From the NCBI RefSeq assembly GCF_020164495.1, contig NZ_JAIQYZ010000001.1, positions 372,001-436,000 on the forward strand: 64,000 nt of DNA, given 5' to 3'. A program made the position numbers and the translations under genes. Source of the DNA: Psychroflexus lacisalsi. Lineage in GTDB: Bacteria > Bacteroidota > Bacteroidia > Flavobacteriales > Flavobacteriaceae. Every line of letters starts with the position of its first letter. The stretch's first letter is position 1. Under the pieces are notes generated by a model. It searched no databases. It saw only the letters and a list, made by a program, of their open reading frames with translations, and was not told where the DNA came from. Positions 1-9,137 of this stretch are shown piece by piece.

Positions 1-117
1 CGCGTCTTCGTAGAGGTTAAGTTGATTTTTAGCTTTTTCAATTTTTTCTAAAATCAACTTTTTAAACTCTGCTAATTCCTTGTCAGAATAGCGCTCTTTA
101 TTCTTTTGTTCACTCAT
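1..117 (-). CDS. TraR/DksA-family protein, N-terminal part (runs off the window)
   Basis: The reverse strand opens with an ATG at 117, one base after the end of ileS, and stays open to the window edge. The 39 visible residues start MSEQKNKERYSDKELAEFKK and form a charged helical segment typical of the coiled-coil N terminus of DksA/TraR zinc-finger regulators. In Flavobacteriia such a gene commonly follows ileS directly, and the tight junction suggests co-transcription. DksA-type proteins bind RNA polymerase in the secondary channel. The C-terminal zinc finger lies outside the window, so the family call rests on this segment and on position. Confidence 0.6.
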   Translation of the reverse strand, partial: MSEQKNKERYSDKELAEFKKLILEKIEKAKNQLNLYEDA

Positions 118-118
118 T

Positions 119-3100
119 TTAATTCTGTTTTTCAATTGCTAAAACGGTCTTGACATCGTCAAACTCTATCTCTAGACCGTTTTTTACGTTTGGAGTTAAG
201 TTAATAGTGTTAGTTAGTGTTTCAGTTTTTATATAGTCAAGATTTTGGTTAACAGCTTCTGCAAGTTTTCCGCTCTCTTGTAGTTGAATTGCAATTCTGT
301 CGGTCACCTCCAATCCAGAGTCTTTCCTTAAGTTCTGAATTCTATTGACCAGTTCTCTGGCAATACCTTCGTTAACCAATTCCTCATTAAGTGTTACATC
401 AAGCGCTACCGTCAATCCATTTCCGCTTGCGACAAGCCAGCCTTCAATGTCCTGAGAAAGTATTTCAACTTCATCAAGGCTTATAGAAGTCTTTTCGCCA
501 TTCACTTCAAGTTCTATCGTCTTGTTCTTTTCTAAATCAGCAATGTCTTTAGCTTCCATCTTTTGGATAGCTTGTGCTACATGCTTCATCTCTTTTCCAA
601 ACCTTGGTCCTAAAACCTTAAAGTTAGGCTTAATATCTTTCACCAAAATTCCAGAGGTATCGTCAATAAATTCGATCGTTTTGACATTGATTTCTGATTT
701 TATCAACTCTGAAACTTCTGCAATTTGCTCTTTGACTGTTGGATCCAAAACCGGAATCATAATGCGCTCTAAAGGCTGTCTCACTTTGATCATTTCCTTT
801 TTTCTTAAGGATAAAGCTAAAGACGATATGCTCTGTGCCATCTGCATTTTGTGCTCCAAATCTTTATCAATCAACTCAGGATTTTGCTTTGGAAAATCAG
901 CCAAATGTACGCTCTCTTTGTGATCTCCAATACTCGTTGATGTTAAATCTTTATACAGCCTATCCGAGAAAAATGGAGCCACTGGAGCAGAGAGTTGAGC
1001 TATGGTTTTCAAACACGTAAACAGAGTTTGGTAAGCCGAAATTTTATCGGTTTTGTAGTCTCCTTTCCAGAAACGTCTCCTGCTCAACCGGACGTACCAG
1101 TTACTCATATTTTCCTGAACGAATTCTGAAATCGCTCGCGTTGCTTTAGTTGGCTCGTAGTTGGCATAAAAGTCATCCACAGTTTGGATGAGTGTATTCA
1201 ATTCTGATAAAATCCAGCGATCAATTTCAGGTCGGTCTTTTCTGTCAATGTCTTTTTCTTCATACTGAAAATTGTCCAGGTTTGCATACATGGAAAAGAA
1301 CGAATAGGTGTTGTATAGCGTTCCAAAGAATTTACGCTGAATTTCTCCAATACCTTCCAGATCGAATTTCAAATTGTCCCAGGGATTAGCATTTGAAATC
1401 ATATACCAACGTGTGGCATCAGGCCCATAGGTTTTCAAAGTTTCAAATGGATCTGCGGCATTACCCAAACGTTTAGACATTTTCTGTCCGTTTTTGTCTA
1501 AAACCAAACCATTAGACACTACATTTTTGTAAGCCACATCGTCAAAAATCATCGTAGCGATAGCATGCAAAGTGTAAAACCAACCCCGGGTCTGATCAAC
1601 ACCTTCAGCAATGAAATCGGCTGACCTCCAAGTGTTTTCCACTTTTTCCTTATTTTCAAAAGGATAATGCCATTGGGAATAAGGCATGGAACCAGAGTCG
1701 AACCACACATCGATCAAGTCGGCTTCGCGTTTCATGGCCTGACCAGAATCAGATACTAAAGTGATCTGATCAACGGTGTTTTTATGCAAATCAATTTTCT
1801 CGTAATTTTCTTCACTGAAATTGTCGACTTCAAAGCCTTCAAATGGGTCTTTGTCCATAACGCCAGCTTTGACTGCTTTTGCTATTTCTGCCTTAAGTTC
1901 TTTTACAGAACCTATTATTTTTTCTTGTTTGCCATCTTCCGTTCTCCAGATGGGCAAAGGAATTCCCCAATACCGCGATCTGGATAAGTTCCAGTCGTTA
2001 GCATTGGCAAGCCAGTTGCCAAAGCGACCTTCTCCGGTAGCAGCTGGTTTCCAGTTGATGGTTTTATTGAGGTCGTGCATTCTGTCTTTAAAGTCAGTCA
2101 CTTTAATGAACCACGAATCCAATGGATAATAAAGGATAGGTTTATCAGTTCTCCAGCAGTTGGGGTAGGAGTGAACGTATTTTTCGACCAAAAAGGCCCT
2201 GTTCTCTTCTTTAAGCTGAATGGCGATTTCCACATCTACAGACTTCTCTGGAGCTTCACCATCCTCGTAATATTCGTTTTTGACGTACTTGCCTGCGTAA
2301 GGTCCAACTTCTGATCGGAAGCGGCCTTTCAAATCCACAAGCGGAACCAAATTGTCATTTTCATCTTTCACCAAAAGTCCAGGAACTTCGGGTTGAGCTT
2401 GTTTACACACCATCGCATCGTCTGCACCAAAGGTAGGGGCAGTGTGCACAATTCCTGTACCATCTTCTGTGGTCACAAAATCTCCGGCAATCACTCGGAA
2501 GGCATTTTCTGGAGTGTAGTAAGGCTGAGCGAAAGGCATTAATTGCTCGTACTGAGCTTCAATAAGATCTTCACCTTTAAAGGATTCAGCAATGAAATAA
2601 GGTATTTTTTTGTCGCCTTCCTTGTAGTTTTTAAGCTCTTCTTCAGTCTCGACCTTTACAAATTTCTTTTTGAAAAGTGAGGGAATGAGTGCTTTAGCGG
2701 CAATAACATTATTGGCTTCAAAAGTGTATTGGTTATAAGATTTCACCAATACATATTCTATTTTTTTACCGACTGTTAGAGCCGTATTACTCGGCAGTGT
2801 CCAGGGCGTTGTGGTCCAGGCTAAGAAGAAGATATCGCCATCAACCTTTTGAAGCTGTTGGGGTAAAGTTTCTTTTTTAGCTTTAAACTGAGCCGTCACT
2901 GTAGTGTCCGACACGTCTTGGTAAGTGCCCGGTTGGTTGAGCTCGTGAGAACTCAAACCCGTTCCAGCTTTAGGGGAATACGGCTGAATCGTATAGCCTT
3001 TATAAATCAATCCTTTTTTATAAATCTCAGAGAGCAACCACCACACGGTCTCCATGTATTTGGACTTGTAGGTCACATACGGATCTTCCATATCGACCCA

Positions 3101-3526
3101 GTAGCCAATTTTTTTGGTGAGGTCGTTCCAAACATCGGTGTAGCGCATCACAGCTTCTTTACAAGCATTGTTGTAATCTTCTACCGAAATTTTGGTGCCT
3201 ATATCTTCTTTAGAAATTCCCAGCTCTTTCTCTACTTTGAGCTCAACAGGTAAACCGTGGGTATCCCAGCCAGCCTTGCGTTTTACCTGAAATCCTTTCT
3301 GGGTTTTATAACGGCAAAAAATATCCTTGATGCTTCGGGCCATGACATGGTGAATACCCGGCATGCCGTTGGCAGACGGTGGCCCTTCGAAAAAGATAAA
3401 AGGCTCAGCACCTTCACGCTCATCCATACTTTTATCGAAAATGGCATTTTCATCCCAAAAACTCATGATGTCTTCTGCTACTTTTGGGAGGTCAAGTCCT
3501 TTATACTCAGGAAATTTCTTGCTCAT
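119..3526 (-). CDS. ileS: isoleucine--tRNA ligase
   Basis: Cytoplasmic class I aminoacyl-tRNA synthetase that charges tRNA-Ile and edits mischarged valine. The 1135-residue protein has the HIGH-type signature as GIHH at residues 57-60, within PPSANGMPGIHH, and the KMSKR loop near residue 682. The CP1 editing domain lies between them and an anticodon-binding region follows. The length and the ANGxPGxHH form point to the eukaryote-like (type 2) IleRS group, which in other bacteria is linked with low mupirocin sensitivity; that property is inferred only. The ATG at 3526 gives the usual N terminus. The gene ends one base before the dksA-type gene. Confidence 0.97.
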   Translation of the reverse strand: MSKKFPEYKGLDLPKVAEDIMSFWDENAIFDKSMDEREGAEPFIFFEGPPSANGMPGIHHVMARSIKDIFCRYKTQKGFQVKRKAGWDTHGLPVELKVEKELGISKEDIGTKISVEDYNNACKEAVMRYTDVWNDLTKKIGYWVDMEDPYVTYKSKYMETVWWLLSEIYKKGLIYKGYTIQPYSPKAGTGLSSHELNQPGTYQDVSDTTVTAQFKAKKETLPQQLQKVDGDIFFLAWTTTPWTLPSNTALTVGKKIEYVLVKSYNQYTFEANNVIAAKALIPSLFKKKFVKVETEEELKNYKEGDKKIPYFIAESFKGEDLIEAQYEQLMPFAQPYYTPENAFRVIAGDFVTTEDGTGIVHTAPTFGADDAMVCKQAQPEVPGLLVKDENDNLVPLVDLKGRFRSEVGPYAGKYVKNEYYEDGEAPEKSVDVEIAIQLKEENRAFLVEKYVHSYPNCWRTDKPILYYPLDSWFIKVTDFKDRMHDLNKTINWKPAATGEGRFGNWLANANDWNLSRSRYWGIPLPIWRTEDGKQEKIIGSVKELKAEIAKAVKAGVMDKDPFEGFEVDNFSEENYEKIDLHKNTVDQITLVSDSGQAMKREADLIDVWFDSGSMPYSQWHYPFENKEKVENTWRSADFIAEGVDQTRGWFYTLHAIATMIFDDVAYKNVVSNGLVLDKNGQKMSKRLGNAADPFETLKTYGPDATRWYMISNANPWDNLKFDLEGIGEIQRKFFGTLYNTYSFFSMYANLDNFQYEEKDIDRKDRPEIDRWILSELNTLIQTVDDFYANYEPTKATRAISEFVQENMSNWYVRLSRRRFWKGDYKTDKISAYQTLFTCLKTIAQLSAPVAPFFSDRLYKDLTSTSIGDHKESVHLADFPKQNPELIDKDLEHKMQMAQSISSLALSLRKKEMIKVRQPLERIMIPVLDPTVKEQIAEVSELIKSEINVKTIEFIDDTSGILVKDIKPNFKVLGPRFGKEMKHVAQAIQKMEAKDIADLEKNKTIELEVNGEKTSISLDEVEILSQDIEGWLVASGNGLTVALDVTLNEELVNEGIARELVNRIQNLRKDSGLEVTDRIAIQLQESGKLAEAVNQNLDYIKTETLTNTINLTPNVKNGLEIEFDDVKTVLAIEKQN

Positions 3527-3780
3527 TTTTGCTTTTTTTCTAATGATTTGCGAAAATAAGGATTTATTCCAAATTGACCCTCAGTCTTATGAAAATCTGA
3601 AAACGAAGTTATCGTTAAATCTAAGAGGGATGGTTTTAATTTTCTGAGGCTAAGAGCGAGGAGTTTAACAACTGGCAATTGGTAGTAGATTATGGGTAGA
3701 TTTAATTAATTATTTAAGGTACACGTTAAAAATTATTAAAGAGATATATGTGCTAATGATCCAGCTCTCGTGTATTCATA

Positions 3781-3807
3781 CCTCACTGGTTTTTAAAACC
3801 TGTGAGG
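3781..3807. repeat. dispersed palindrome, copy 1
   Basis: CCTCACTGGTTTT and AAAACCTGTGAGG form an inverted repeat with one mismatch around a single central base. The same palindrome occurs in perfect form at 62821-62852. It has no T-run like a normal terminator and is not beside a gene end, so it looks like a dispersed intergenic element. Confidence 0.7.
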
Positions 3808-4084
3808 TCTTGTAAGTTATTTTTTAGATGCATAAAGTATATTTTGTCATCTGTTACATAAACATCAGTCTTTAGTTCTTTAATGCCAAAATTTTGAGAG
3901 AGGAGTTTTTATGAATTCCTAGCAATGGGAGACTTTTCTCGACTTTAGTTTATTCTAAGCATTTTTCGAAGGGCTCGAACTTGAAACAAAGAAAAGATGG
4001 TTTCAGTTTTTGAATCCCTTGCTTTTTGTGGCTTTCTCGTGAAGTAGTTTTTGAACTGATGTGGCAATAGCTTTGAGACAAGAA

Positions 4085-4167
4085 GAGATTCTTCTCTACG
4101 CTGCGCTGCGATCAGAATGAGAATTTTCAGCTTGTCATCTCGATGGAAACGTAGTGACAAGAGATCT
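4085..4167. repeat. probable dispersed intergenic repeat (CTACGCTGCGCTGCG type)
   Basis: The stretch reads AGATTCTTCTCTACGCTGCG and continues CTGCGATCAGAATGA. It is followed by CTTGTCATCTCGATGG and then GTGACAAGAGATCT, which pair partly as an inverted repeat. Sequences of this type are scattered in many flavobacterial genomes. I see only one copy here, so the assignment rests on recollection. Confidence 0.35.
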
Positions 4168-4172
4168 ATACT

Positions 4173-4266
4173 TCATCTCAACTTAAAACCTTTCTCTACT
4201 CCTTCAATTTTACAACGAAAACCAAGCCCTTCGCATGAAGTTAACTTTTAGCCTTAAGCAATGTAT
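4173..4266 (-). repeat. diverged relic, similar to 41301-41383
   Basis: On the reverse strand ATACATTGCTTAA (4266-4254) is followed about 74 bases later by TGAGATGA, with GGAGTAGAGA-like sequence just before. The plus strand at 41301-41383 shows the same words in the same order (13-base exact match, then GGAGAGG, then TGAGATGA). Both sit in gene-free gaps. Confidence 0.4.
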
Positions 4267-4317
4267 CGTTGAGCATTGAAGTCAACGGAGGCAAATTCAG
4301 CTTAAAAGTTTTGAGTC

Positions 4318-5679
4318 TTAAAATAGAGCATCGACTACATCCTCAATTTTGGCGACGCGAATCACGTTAATTTTGTAAGTTTCTTTTGGTAATTTACTTT
4401 GTTTGGAAATGAGAATGCTTGCAAAACCAAGCTTCTCGGCTTCCATGACGCGTTGCTCTACGCGCGTGACGGGTCTGATTTCTCCTGCCAGACCAACTTC
4501 TGCGGCAAAACAAATATCTTTGGGAATGGACACGTCTTCGCTGGAGGATAATATAGCGGCAACTACTGCCAAATCGATGGCTGGATCGTCTATACTGATG
4601 CCACCTGTGATGTTGAGAAACACGTCTTTGGCTCCAAGACGGAATCCTGCCCGTTTTTCTAAAACAGCCAGAATCATGTTTAGTCGTTTCAGATTGTAGC
4701 CTGTCGCAGACCGCTGTGGTGTGCCGTAAACTGCAGAACTAACCAAAGCTTGAATCTCGATCATCATCGGTCGCATGCCTTCCAAAGTGGCGGCAATGGC
4801 CGTGCCGCTCAAGTGGGTGTCGGTTTTGGAAATAAGGATGTCTGATGGATTGGAGACTTCTACTAAACCGCCTGCCTGCATTTCGTAGATGCCCAGTTCA
4901 TGGGTAGAGCCAAATCTGTTTTTGTGGGCTCTAAGAATTCTATAGGCGTAGTTTTTATCGCCTTCAAACTGAAGCACCGTGTCAACCATGTGCTCCAACA
5001 CTTTGGGTCCGGCGATGCTACCTTCTTTATTGATGTGACCTATAAGAATGATCGGCACGTTGGTTTCTTTGGCGTATTTGATGAGTTCTGAAGTACATTC
5101 CCGAATTTGGGAAACGCTGCCCGGTGAACTTTCTACGTAGTCGGTGTGAAGCGTTTGGATAGAATCTATGATTAAGATTTCGGGTTCCATGGCTTCAATT
5201 TGTGTGAAAATAAGTTGGGTCTTGGTTTCTGAAAGCACAAAACAGTTGGATTCCTCTTTTTGGATCCGCTCGGCTCGCATTTTGATTTGCTGCTGACTTT
5301 CTTCGCCAGAAACATAAAGCACTTTTTGCTTGAAACTTAAAGACAGCTGAAGTAGGAGCGTACTTTTGCCAACACCGGGTTCACCGCCAAGCAAGGTGAT
5401 GCTTCCAGGAACAATGCCGCCTCCTAAAACACGATTAAATTCTTGGTTTGAGGTGGGGATTCTTATTTCTTTACCAATCTTGATGTCATTGATGCGCTGT
5501 GGTTTGGAGATGCGTTTGGGTGCATTTGAGGTCGCTGGTTTCCAGGTTTTTTCTGGTTTGGAATCAACGACTTCTTCTACTAAGGTGTTCCATTCCTTGC
5601 AGGCATTGCACTGGCCTTGCCATTTGGCGTGTTGTGCACCACAATTCTGACAGAAAAAGGTTGTTTTGGTTTTAGCCAT
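4318..5679 (-). CDS. radA: DNA repair protein RadA
   Basis: RecA-like ATPase that processes recombination intermediates and branch-migrates D-loops. The 453-residue protein shows the whole family layout: an N-terminal C4 zinc finger (C10, C13, C24, C27), a Walker A motif GEPGVGKS at 99-106, the RadA-specific KNRFG motif at 253-257 and a C-terminal Lon protease-like domain with no protease activity expected. It is the last gene of the apparent panC-panD-flippase-esterase-radA run and starts 3 bases after the esterase stop codon. Length is typical. Confidence 0.97.
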   Translation of the reverse strand: MAKTKTTFFCQNCGAQHAKWQGQCNACKEWNTLVEEVVDSKPEKTWKPATSNAPKRISKPQRINDIKIGKEIRIPTSNQEFNRVLGGGIVPGSITLLGGEPGVGKSTLLLQLSLSFKQKVLYVSGEESQQQIKMRAERIQKEESNCFVLSETKTQLIFTQIEAMEPEILIIDSIQTLHTDYVESSPGSVSQIRECTSELIKYAKETNVPIILIGHINKEGSIAGPKVLEHMVDTVLQFEGDKNYAYRILRAHKNRFGSTHELGIYEMQAGGLVEVSNPSDILISKTDTHLSGTAIAATLEGMRPMMIEIQALVSSAVYGTPQRSATGYNLKRLNMILAVLEKRAGFRLGAKDVFLNITGGISIDDPAIDLAVVAAILSSSEDVSIPKDICFAAEVGLAGEIRPVTRVEQRVMEAEKLGFASILISKQSKLPKETYKINVIRVAKIEDVVDALF

Positions 5680-5682
5680 AGT

Positions 5683-6828
5683 TTAATTTCCGTAAATTCT
5701 TTTGAGTTCGTCTGCTTTGGCAAGAAGAACCTCACTATCTAGGTATCCTGCTTTTTCCAGTCCGTATGCTGCCTGGTACTCTTTTATGGCTCGGTTGGGC
5801 TCGCCTATTTTTTCAAAATATCGCCCTTGAAAATAATTATACAAAACCGTATTTGGACTTTGTTTTTTGGCAAGTTTGCTGAGTTCGCGATAATCTTCCC
5901 ACAATTTCTTTTCCTCTATAGCTTCAGCTGTTTTGAGGAAGTCAACAATTCTTATAGGGATTTCAATGGCATAAAGTTCTTGGATCGTCAGGTATTTATC
6001 TTCAAGGGTGTTAGCTGGAGATCTGGCTTCAAGAAATTTTGTCTCGTACTCAAAATCTGAAATTGGACCGTAGGTAGAAAATATTGAAATCAAAGATTTA
6101 GGAATCGCATCGGCCACAAAGCTAAAATGATCTGCATCTTCTATAATTTCATACTGGTAATTGAAATTTGGATTATTGCATATTGATAGATAAGAATCCA
6201 GCTCTTTGGCTTTATTTTTTAGTTCAGGGATATCATATTCTGATGTGGCAAGGTAATACCAGACTTTAGTATCTATTTTGTCCAGTTTCTTTTTCAGGCG
6301 CTCCGGAAGTTTTGGGTCTGTATCAGGGCTAAGGTTGATATAGCCATTGAAAAGCGGATTCTCTTTTAAAAGATAAAAATTTGAGAGATTGGCCATATAA
6401 TCTAAACCAGCAACTATTGTAAATGGAGTTGTTCTGTAATTTTCATCAACATATTTTAGCACTTCAAACCCTATAAATTCGAAGAAATCTGCCCCAGTTG
6501 TACTTGGTAATCCGCTTTCGGGATCTATGTTACCATCTTTCATTCTATGTCCAACCTGATTGATTCCTATCACTATAGATTCTGGTATGATTTCCCAATA
6601 GCTTAGGTAATCTGCGTTGCCAGCAAAGGGTTCAAACAAATAATCGCCATCTAGGACAACGATAACAGGATATTCTTTGTTGCTGGAGGAATAATTTCTT
6701 GGGAGTTGAAGTTTTATTTGTCTGGTTTCTTTCAAAATTGAAGAATTTACTTCAATGTATTCAGTTTGAGAAAAACAGGATTTGGAAAAGGTGATAAAAC
6801 ATAAAAATGAAATTAGGATTAGCTTCAT
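5683..6828 (-). CDS. secreted alpha/beta-hydrolase-fold protein (esterase D-like) with an Asp at the nucleophile position
   Basis: This is a 381-residue protein with a signal peptide (residues 1-20, ending at CFSQ). The body resembles the Esterase_PF00756 (Fes/IroE-like) fold: YPVIVVLDGDYLF strand region, VVIGINQ-like oxyanion strand, and a late DADHFSF segment that would supply the histidine. The nucleophile elbow reads VAGLDYMAN where the family normally has G-H-S-x-G, so the serine is replaced by aspartate. A C-terminal tail of about 70 residues looks like TPR helices (NYFQGRYFEKIGEPNRAIKE). It is co-directional and 3 bases from radA. Activity and substrate are unknown. Confidence 0.75.
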   Translation of the reverse strand: MKLILISFLCFITFSKSCFSQTEYIEVNSSILKETRQIKLQLPRNYSSSNKEYPVIVVLDGDYLFEPFAGNADYLSYWEIIPESIVIGINQVGHRMKDGNIDPESGLPSTTGADFFEFIGFEVLKYVDENYRTTPFTIVAGLDYMANLSNFYLLKENPLFNGYINLSPDTDPKLPERLKKKLDKIDTKVWYYLATSEYDIPELKNKAKELDSYLSICNNPNFNYQYEIIEDADHFSFVADAIPKSLISIFSTYGPISDFEYETKFLEARSPANTLEDKYLTIQELYAIEIPIRIVDFLKTAEAIEEKKLWEDYRELSKLAKKQSPNTVLYNYFQGRYFEKIGEPNRAIKEYQAAYGLEKAGYLDSEVLLAKADELKRIYGN

Positions 6829-6860
6829 AATCTTTGGTTTAGGCTGCTAATGTACTAAAA

Positions 6861-7823
6861 TTATCTTCTGTTGAGAAGAGGTAAAAGGAGGAAGGAAAGT
6901 CCGCCTAAAACGATAACAAGACCTGTTTGCGTTCCCCACATTACCCATCCAAATGCCTCGCCAGTTTCTGTTGGGACTCCAAAGGCGTTGAAGGCAATAC
7001 CTATGGCTATCGGGTAAAGACCAATCCCCCCATTGGTGACCGTCATTGCGAATGCTCCAAATATAAATGCTACAAGAGTCGCTTGAAGGCCAAGATCCTG
7101 AGTTTCTGGGAATGCATGTTTCAAAACATAAAACATACCTACATAAAGCCCCCAAATCACAAAAGTGTGAAATAAGAAATAGACTTTATTTTTCATTAAA
7201 AACACGCTTTTCATTCCGTTGAAAAGTTCTTCTATGAAATTTTTTAATTTTTGAAATAAAGGAAGTTTGCTGTATTTTATTATTCTAAAACCAATAAACA
7301 GTAGTAAAATCATAGTGACAATTAACAAGCCTCCAAAAAAGGGATTGATATTTTGACTTTTGAAAAAACTAAAAATCTTGTCACTTTGGGATAGAGAGGT
7401 TAAACCGACAATAGAAAGTAGCATGATGAGGTCTACAAGCCGTTCAGTAATAATGGTGCCAAAAGTCTTTTCAAATTTCACATTTTCATACGATGCTAAA
7501 GTTGCACCTCTCAATACCTCTCCAGATCTTGGTATACCAAGATTAGCCAGATACCCCAGCATAAGAGAGAGAAAGCAGTTGTAAAATTTTGGTACGATAT
7601 GAACAGGTTCGAGCAGGTATTTCCATCTGTAAGATCTAGACAAATGAGATAAAATTCCCATCGTCAAAGATAGAATGACCCAGATAAGATCAACGTTTTT
7701 GATATTGAACCAAAGTTGGTCAAGTTCTTCTGAAGTAAATTTTGATAAAGAATACCAAATGAAGAAAATTCCTAAAGCCATTGGACCAAGAGTCTTCCCC
7801 CATTTTTTAATGGCTTTTTTCAT
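6861..7823 (-). CDS. lysylphosphatidylglycerol synthase transmembrane-type membrane protein (UPF0104)
   Basis: A 320-residue integral membrane protein with about eight hydrophobic segments and the features of the PF03706 flippase-like domain. These include the segment YLANLGIPRSGEVLRG near residue 95 and the C-terminal FGAFAMTVTNGGIGLYPIA. Homologues with a catalytic domain modify and flip lipids. This one is the membrane part alone, so it may move a lipid or glycolipid across the inner membrane; the cargo is unknown. It follows panD after 5 bases and precedes the esterase gene, so it probably shares their transcript. Confidence 0.85.
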   Translation of the reverse strand: MKKAIKKWGKTLGPMALGIFFIWYSLSKFTSEELDQLWFNIKNVDLIWVILSLTMGILSHLSRSYRWKYLLEPVHIVPKFYNCFLSLMLGYLANLGIPRSGEVLRGATLASYENVKFEKTFGTIITERLVDLIMLLSIVGLTSLSQSDKIFSFFKSQNINPFFGGLLIVTMILLLFIGFRIIKYSKLPLFQKLKNFIEELFNGMKSVFLMKNKVYFLFHTFVIWGLYVGMFYVLKHAFPETQDLGLQATLVAFIFGAFAMTVTNGGIGLYPIAIGIAFNAFGVPTETGEAFGWVMWGTQTGLVIVLGGLSFLLLPLLNRR

Positions 7824-7828
7824 TTGTG

Positions 7829-8176
7829 TTAGTTCAGCAGATTTCTTTCGTTTGGAAAGACAAGTTTGGGTTTAAAAGTTTTTGCTTCTTCTGGAGTCAT
7901 TATAGCGTAAGCCATTAAAATGAGAATATCTCCAGGAGAAACTTTTCTCGCTGCAGCACCGTTGAGTGTTATTTCTCCGCTACCTCTTTCGCCTGGTATA
8001 GCATAGGTTTCTAGACGTTCTCCATTGGAGTTGTTGACCACCTGGATTTTTTCGCCCTCAACGATGTTTGCGGCATCCATAAGATCTTCATCTATAGTGA
8101 TGCTGCCAATGTAATTAAGATCTGCACCGGTAACGGTGACGCGATGAATTTTTGACTTGACTAGATGTATTTGCAT
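7829..8176 (-). CDS. panD: aspartate 1-decarboxylase, pyruvoyl-dependent
   Basis: Makes beta-alanine from L-aspartate for pantothenate and coenzyme A synthesis. The 115-residue proenzyme has the self-cleavage site Gly24-Ser25 in YIGSITID, where Ser25 becomes the pyruvoyl group. It also has the conserved N terminus [16 protein letters not shown] with Lys9 and the [12 protein letters not shown] segment. It lies 3 bases downstream of panC, so the two enzymes whose products meet in pantothenate are made together. Confidence 0.97.
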   Translation of the reverse strand: MQIHLVKSKIHRVTVTGADLNYIGSITIDEDLMDAANIVEGEKIQVVNNSNGERLETYAIPGERGSGEITLNGAAARKVSPGDILILMAYAIMTPEEAKTFKPKLVFPNERNLLN

Positions 8177-8179
8177 AAT

Positions 8180-9028
8180 TTAATAATTGAGCGCCATATT
8201 ATCAATCAACCTTACTTCTCCAAGGAAGGCAGCTATAAACGCTCTGTAGTTTTGTTTAGGTTCTTTAATTTTTGTGGGAATGAGATCGTTTTCTTTTACA
8301 ATAGAAAAGTATTCCAGTTCGAAAGCGGGCTCATCTTTAAACATGTTTACAATTTCGTTTTCTATTTCCTTGATGGAATTATTGTCAAACATCTTCTTGG
8401 CTTTGGATAAAGCTTTATAAATCAGTTCTGCCACTTTCAACTCTGAATCTGTAAGGCGAAAATTTCTAGAGCTTTGAGCAAGACCAAATTCATTTCTGCT
8501 GGTTGGACAACCGATGATTTCAACATCCTGGTCAGTGATTTTGACCAATTTTTTCACAACCATGAGTTGCTGAAAATCCTTTTCGCCAAAAAAAGCTTTA
8601 TCTGGTTTTACGATATCAAAAAGCCGTTTTAAAACACTTCCTACTCCATCAAAATGTCCTACTCTAAATTCACCTTCCATAAAGTCGACATAGCTTCCAA
8701 AATCAAAAGATTCTGCCTCAACTTTATCGTTATAGATATCGCTCACATCTGGAGTAAAAATAATTGTTTTAGAATTATGTTGTTTTAGAAATCCAGCATC
8801 ATTATTCACGTTACGAGGGTATTTTTCCAAATCTGATGCATTGTTAAACTGCGTAGGATTTACAAAAATACTTACTACAACTGTGTCGCAATATGAGTAA
8901 GCAAAATTTATCAAAGACAAATGCCCATCATGTAAGGCCCCCATAGTAGGAACAAGCCCAACTGTTTTGCCTTCTTTTTTAATAATTTCTAAAACTTCTT
9001 GGAGAGACGTTTTTGAGTTAATGACCAC
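8180..9028 (-). CDS. panC: pantoate--beta-alanine ligase
   Basis: Condenses pantoate with beta-alanine using ATP, the last step to pantothenate. The 282-residue protein carries the nucleotidyltransferase signature MGALHDGH at residues 29-36, and FVNPTQF, FFGEKDFQQL and SSRNFRL in the expected order. Length is normal. It is first in the minus-strand run panC-panD-flippase-esterase-radA, and it shares a 109-base divergent control region with the plus-strand starch synthase-like gene. Confidence 0.97.
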   Translation of the reverse strand: MVINSKTSLQEVLEIIKKEGKTVGLVPTMGALHDGHLSLINFAYSYCDTVVVSIFVNPTQFNNASDLEKYPRNVNNDAGFLKQHNSKTIIFTPDVSDIYNDKVEAESFDFGSYVDFMEGEFRVGHFDGVGSVLKRLFDIVKPDKAFFGEKDFQQLMVVKKLVKITDQDVEIIGCPTSRNEFGLAQSSRNFRLTDSELKVAELIYKALSKAKKMFDNNSIKEIENEIVNMFKDEPAFELEYFSIVKENDLIPTKIKEPKQNYRAFIAAFLGEVRLIDNMALNY

Positions 9029-9092
9029 AAGCTGTGTATATGTATTGAGTTTGCAATATTAATATTTTCACGGGAATCCACATAAATTTTTG

Positions 9093-9100
9093 TAAATTTG
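9093..9100 (+). promoter_or_regulatory. -7 box for the starch synthase-like operon
   Basis: TAAATTTG matches the Bacteroidota primary sigma -7 consensus TANNTTTG and lies 37 bases before the ATG at 9138. A good -33 TTG at the usual distance is not obvious, so this is a motif match only. Confidence 0.45.
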
Positions 9101-9137
9101 CAAACTTTTTGTCATTAATCTTTAATGTAAAAATTCT

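Larger units (their letters stand above)
3527..4317. other. intergenic region between ileS and radA with repeat relics
   Basis: This 0.8 kb gap has no convincing gene. A 71-codon reverse reading frame at 3945-4160 lies across repeat-like sequence and has no recognisable domain. The gap holds an imperfect palindrome (3781-3807), a stretch of the dispersed TCTCTACGCTGCGCTGCG type (about 4085-4167) and a relic that resembles 41301-41383 in reverse orientation (4173-4266). No clear terminator for radA was seen. Confidence 0.6.

Noticed and set aside
3945-4160. 71-codon reverse reading frame between ileS and radA
   Set aside because: It crosses repeat-like sequence (CTACGCTGCG), has no domain, no upstream promoter and a residue mix unlike real proteins.
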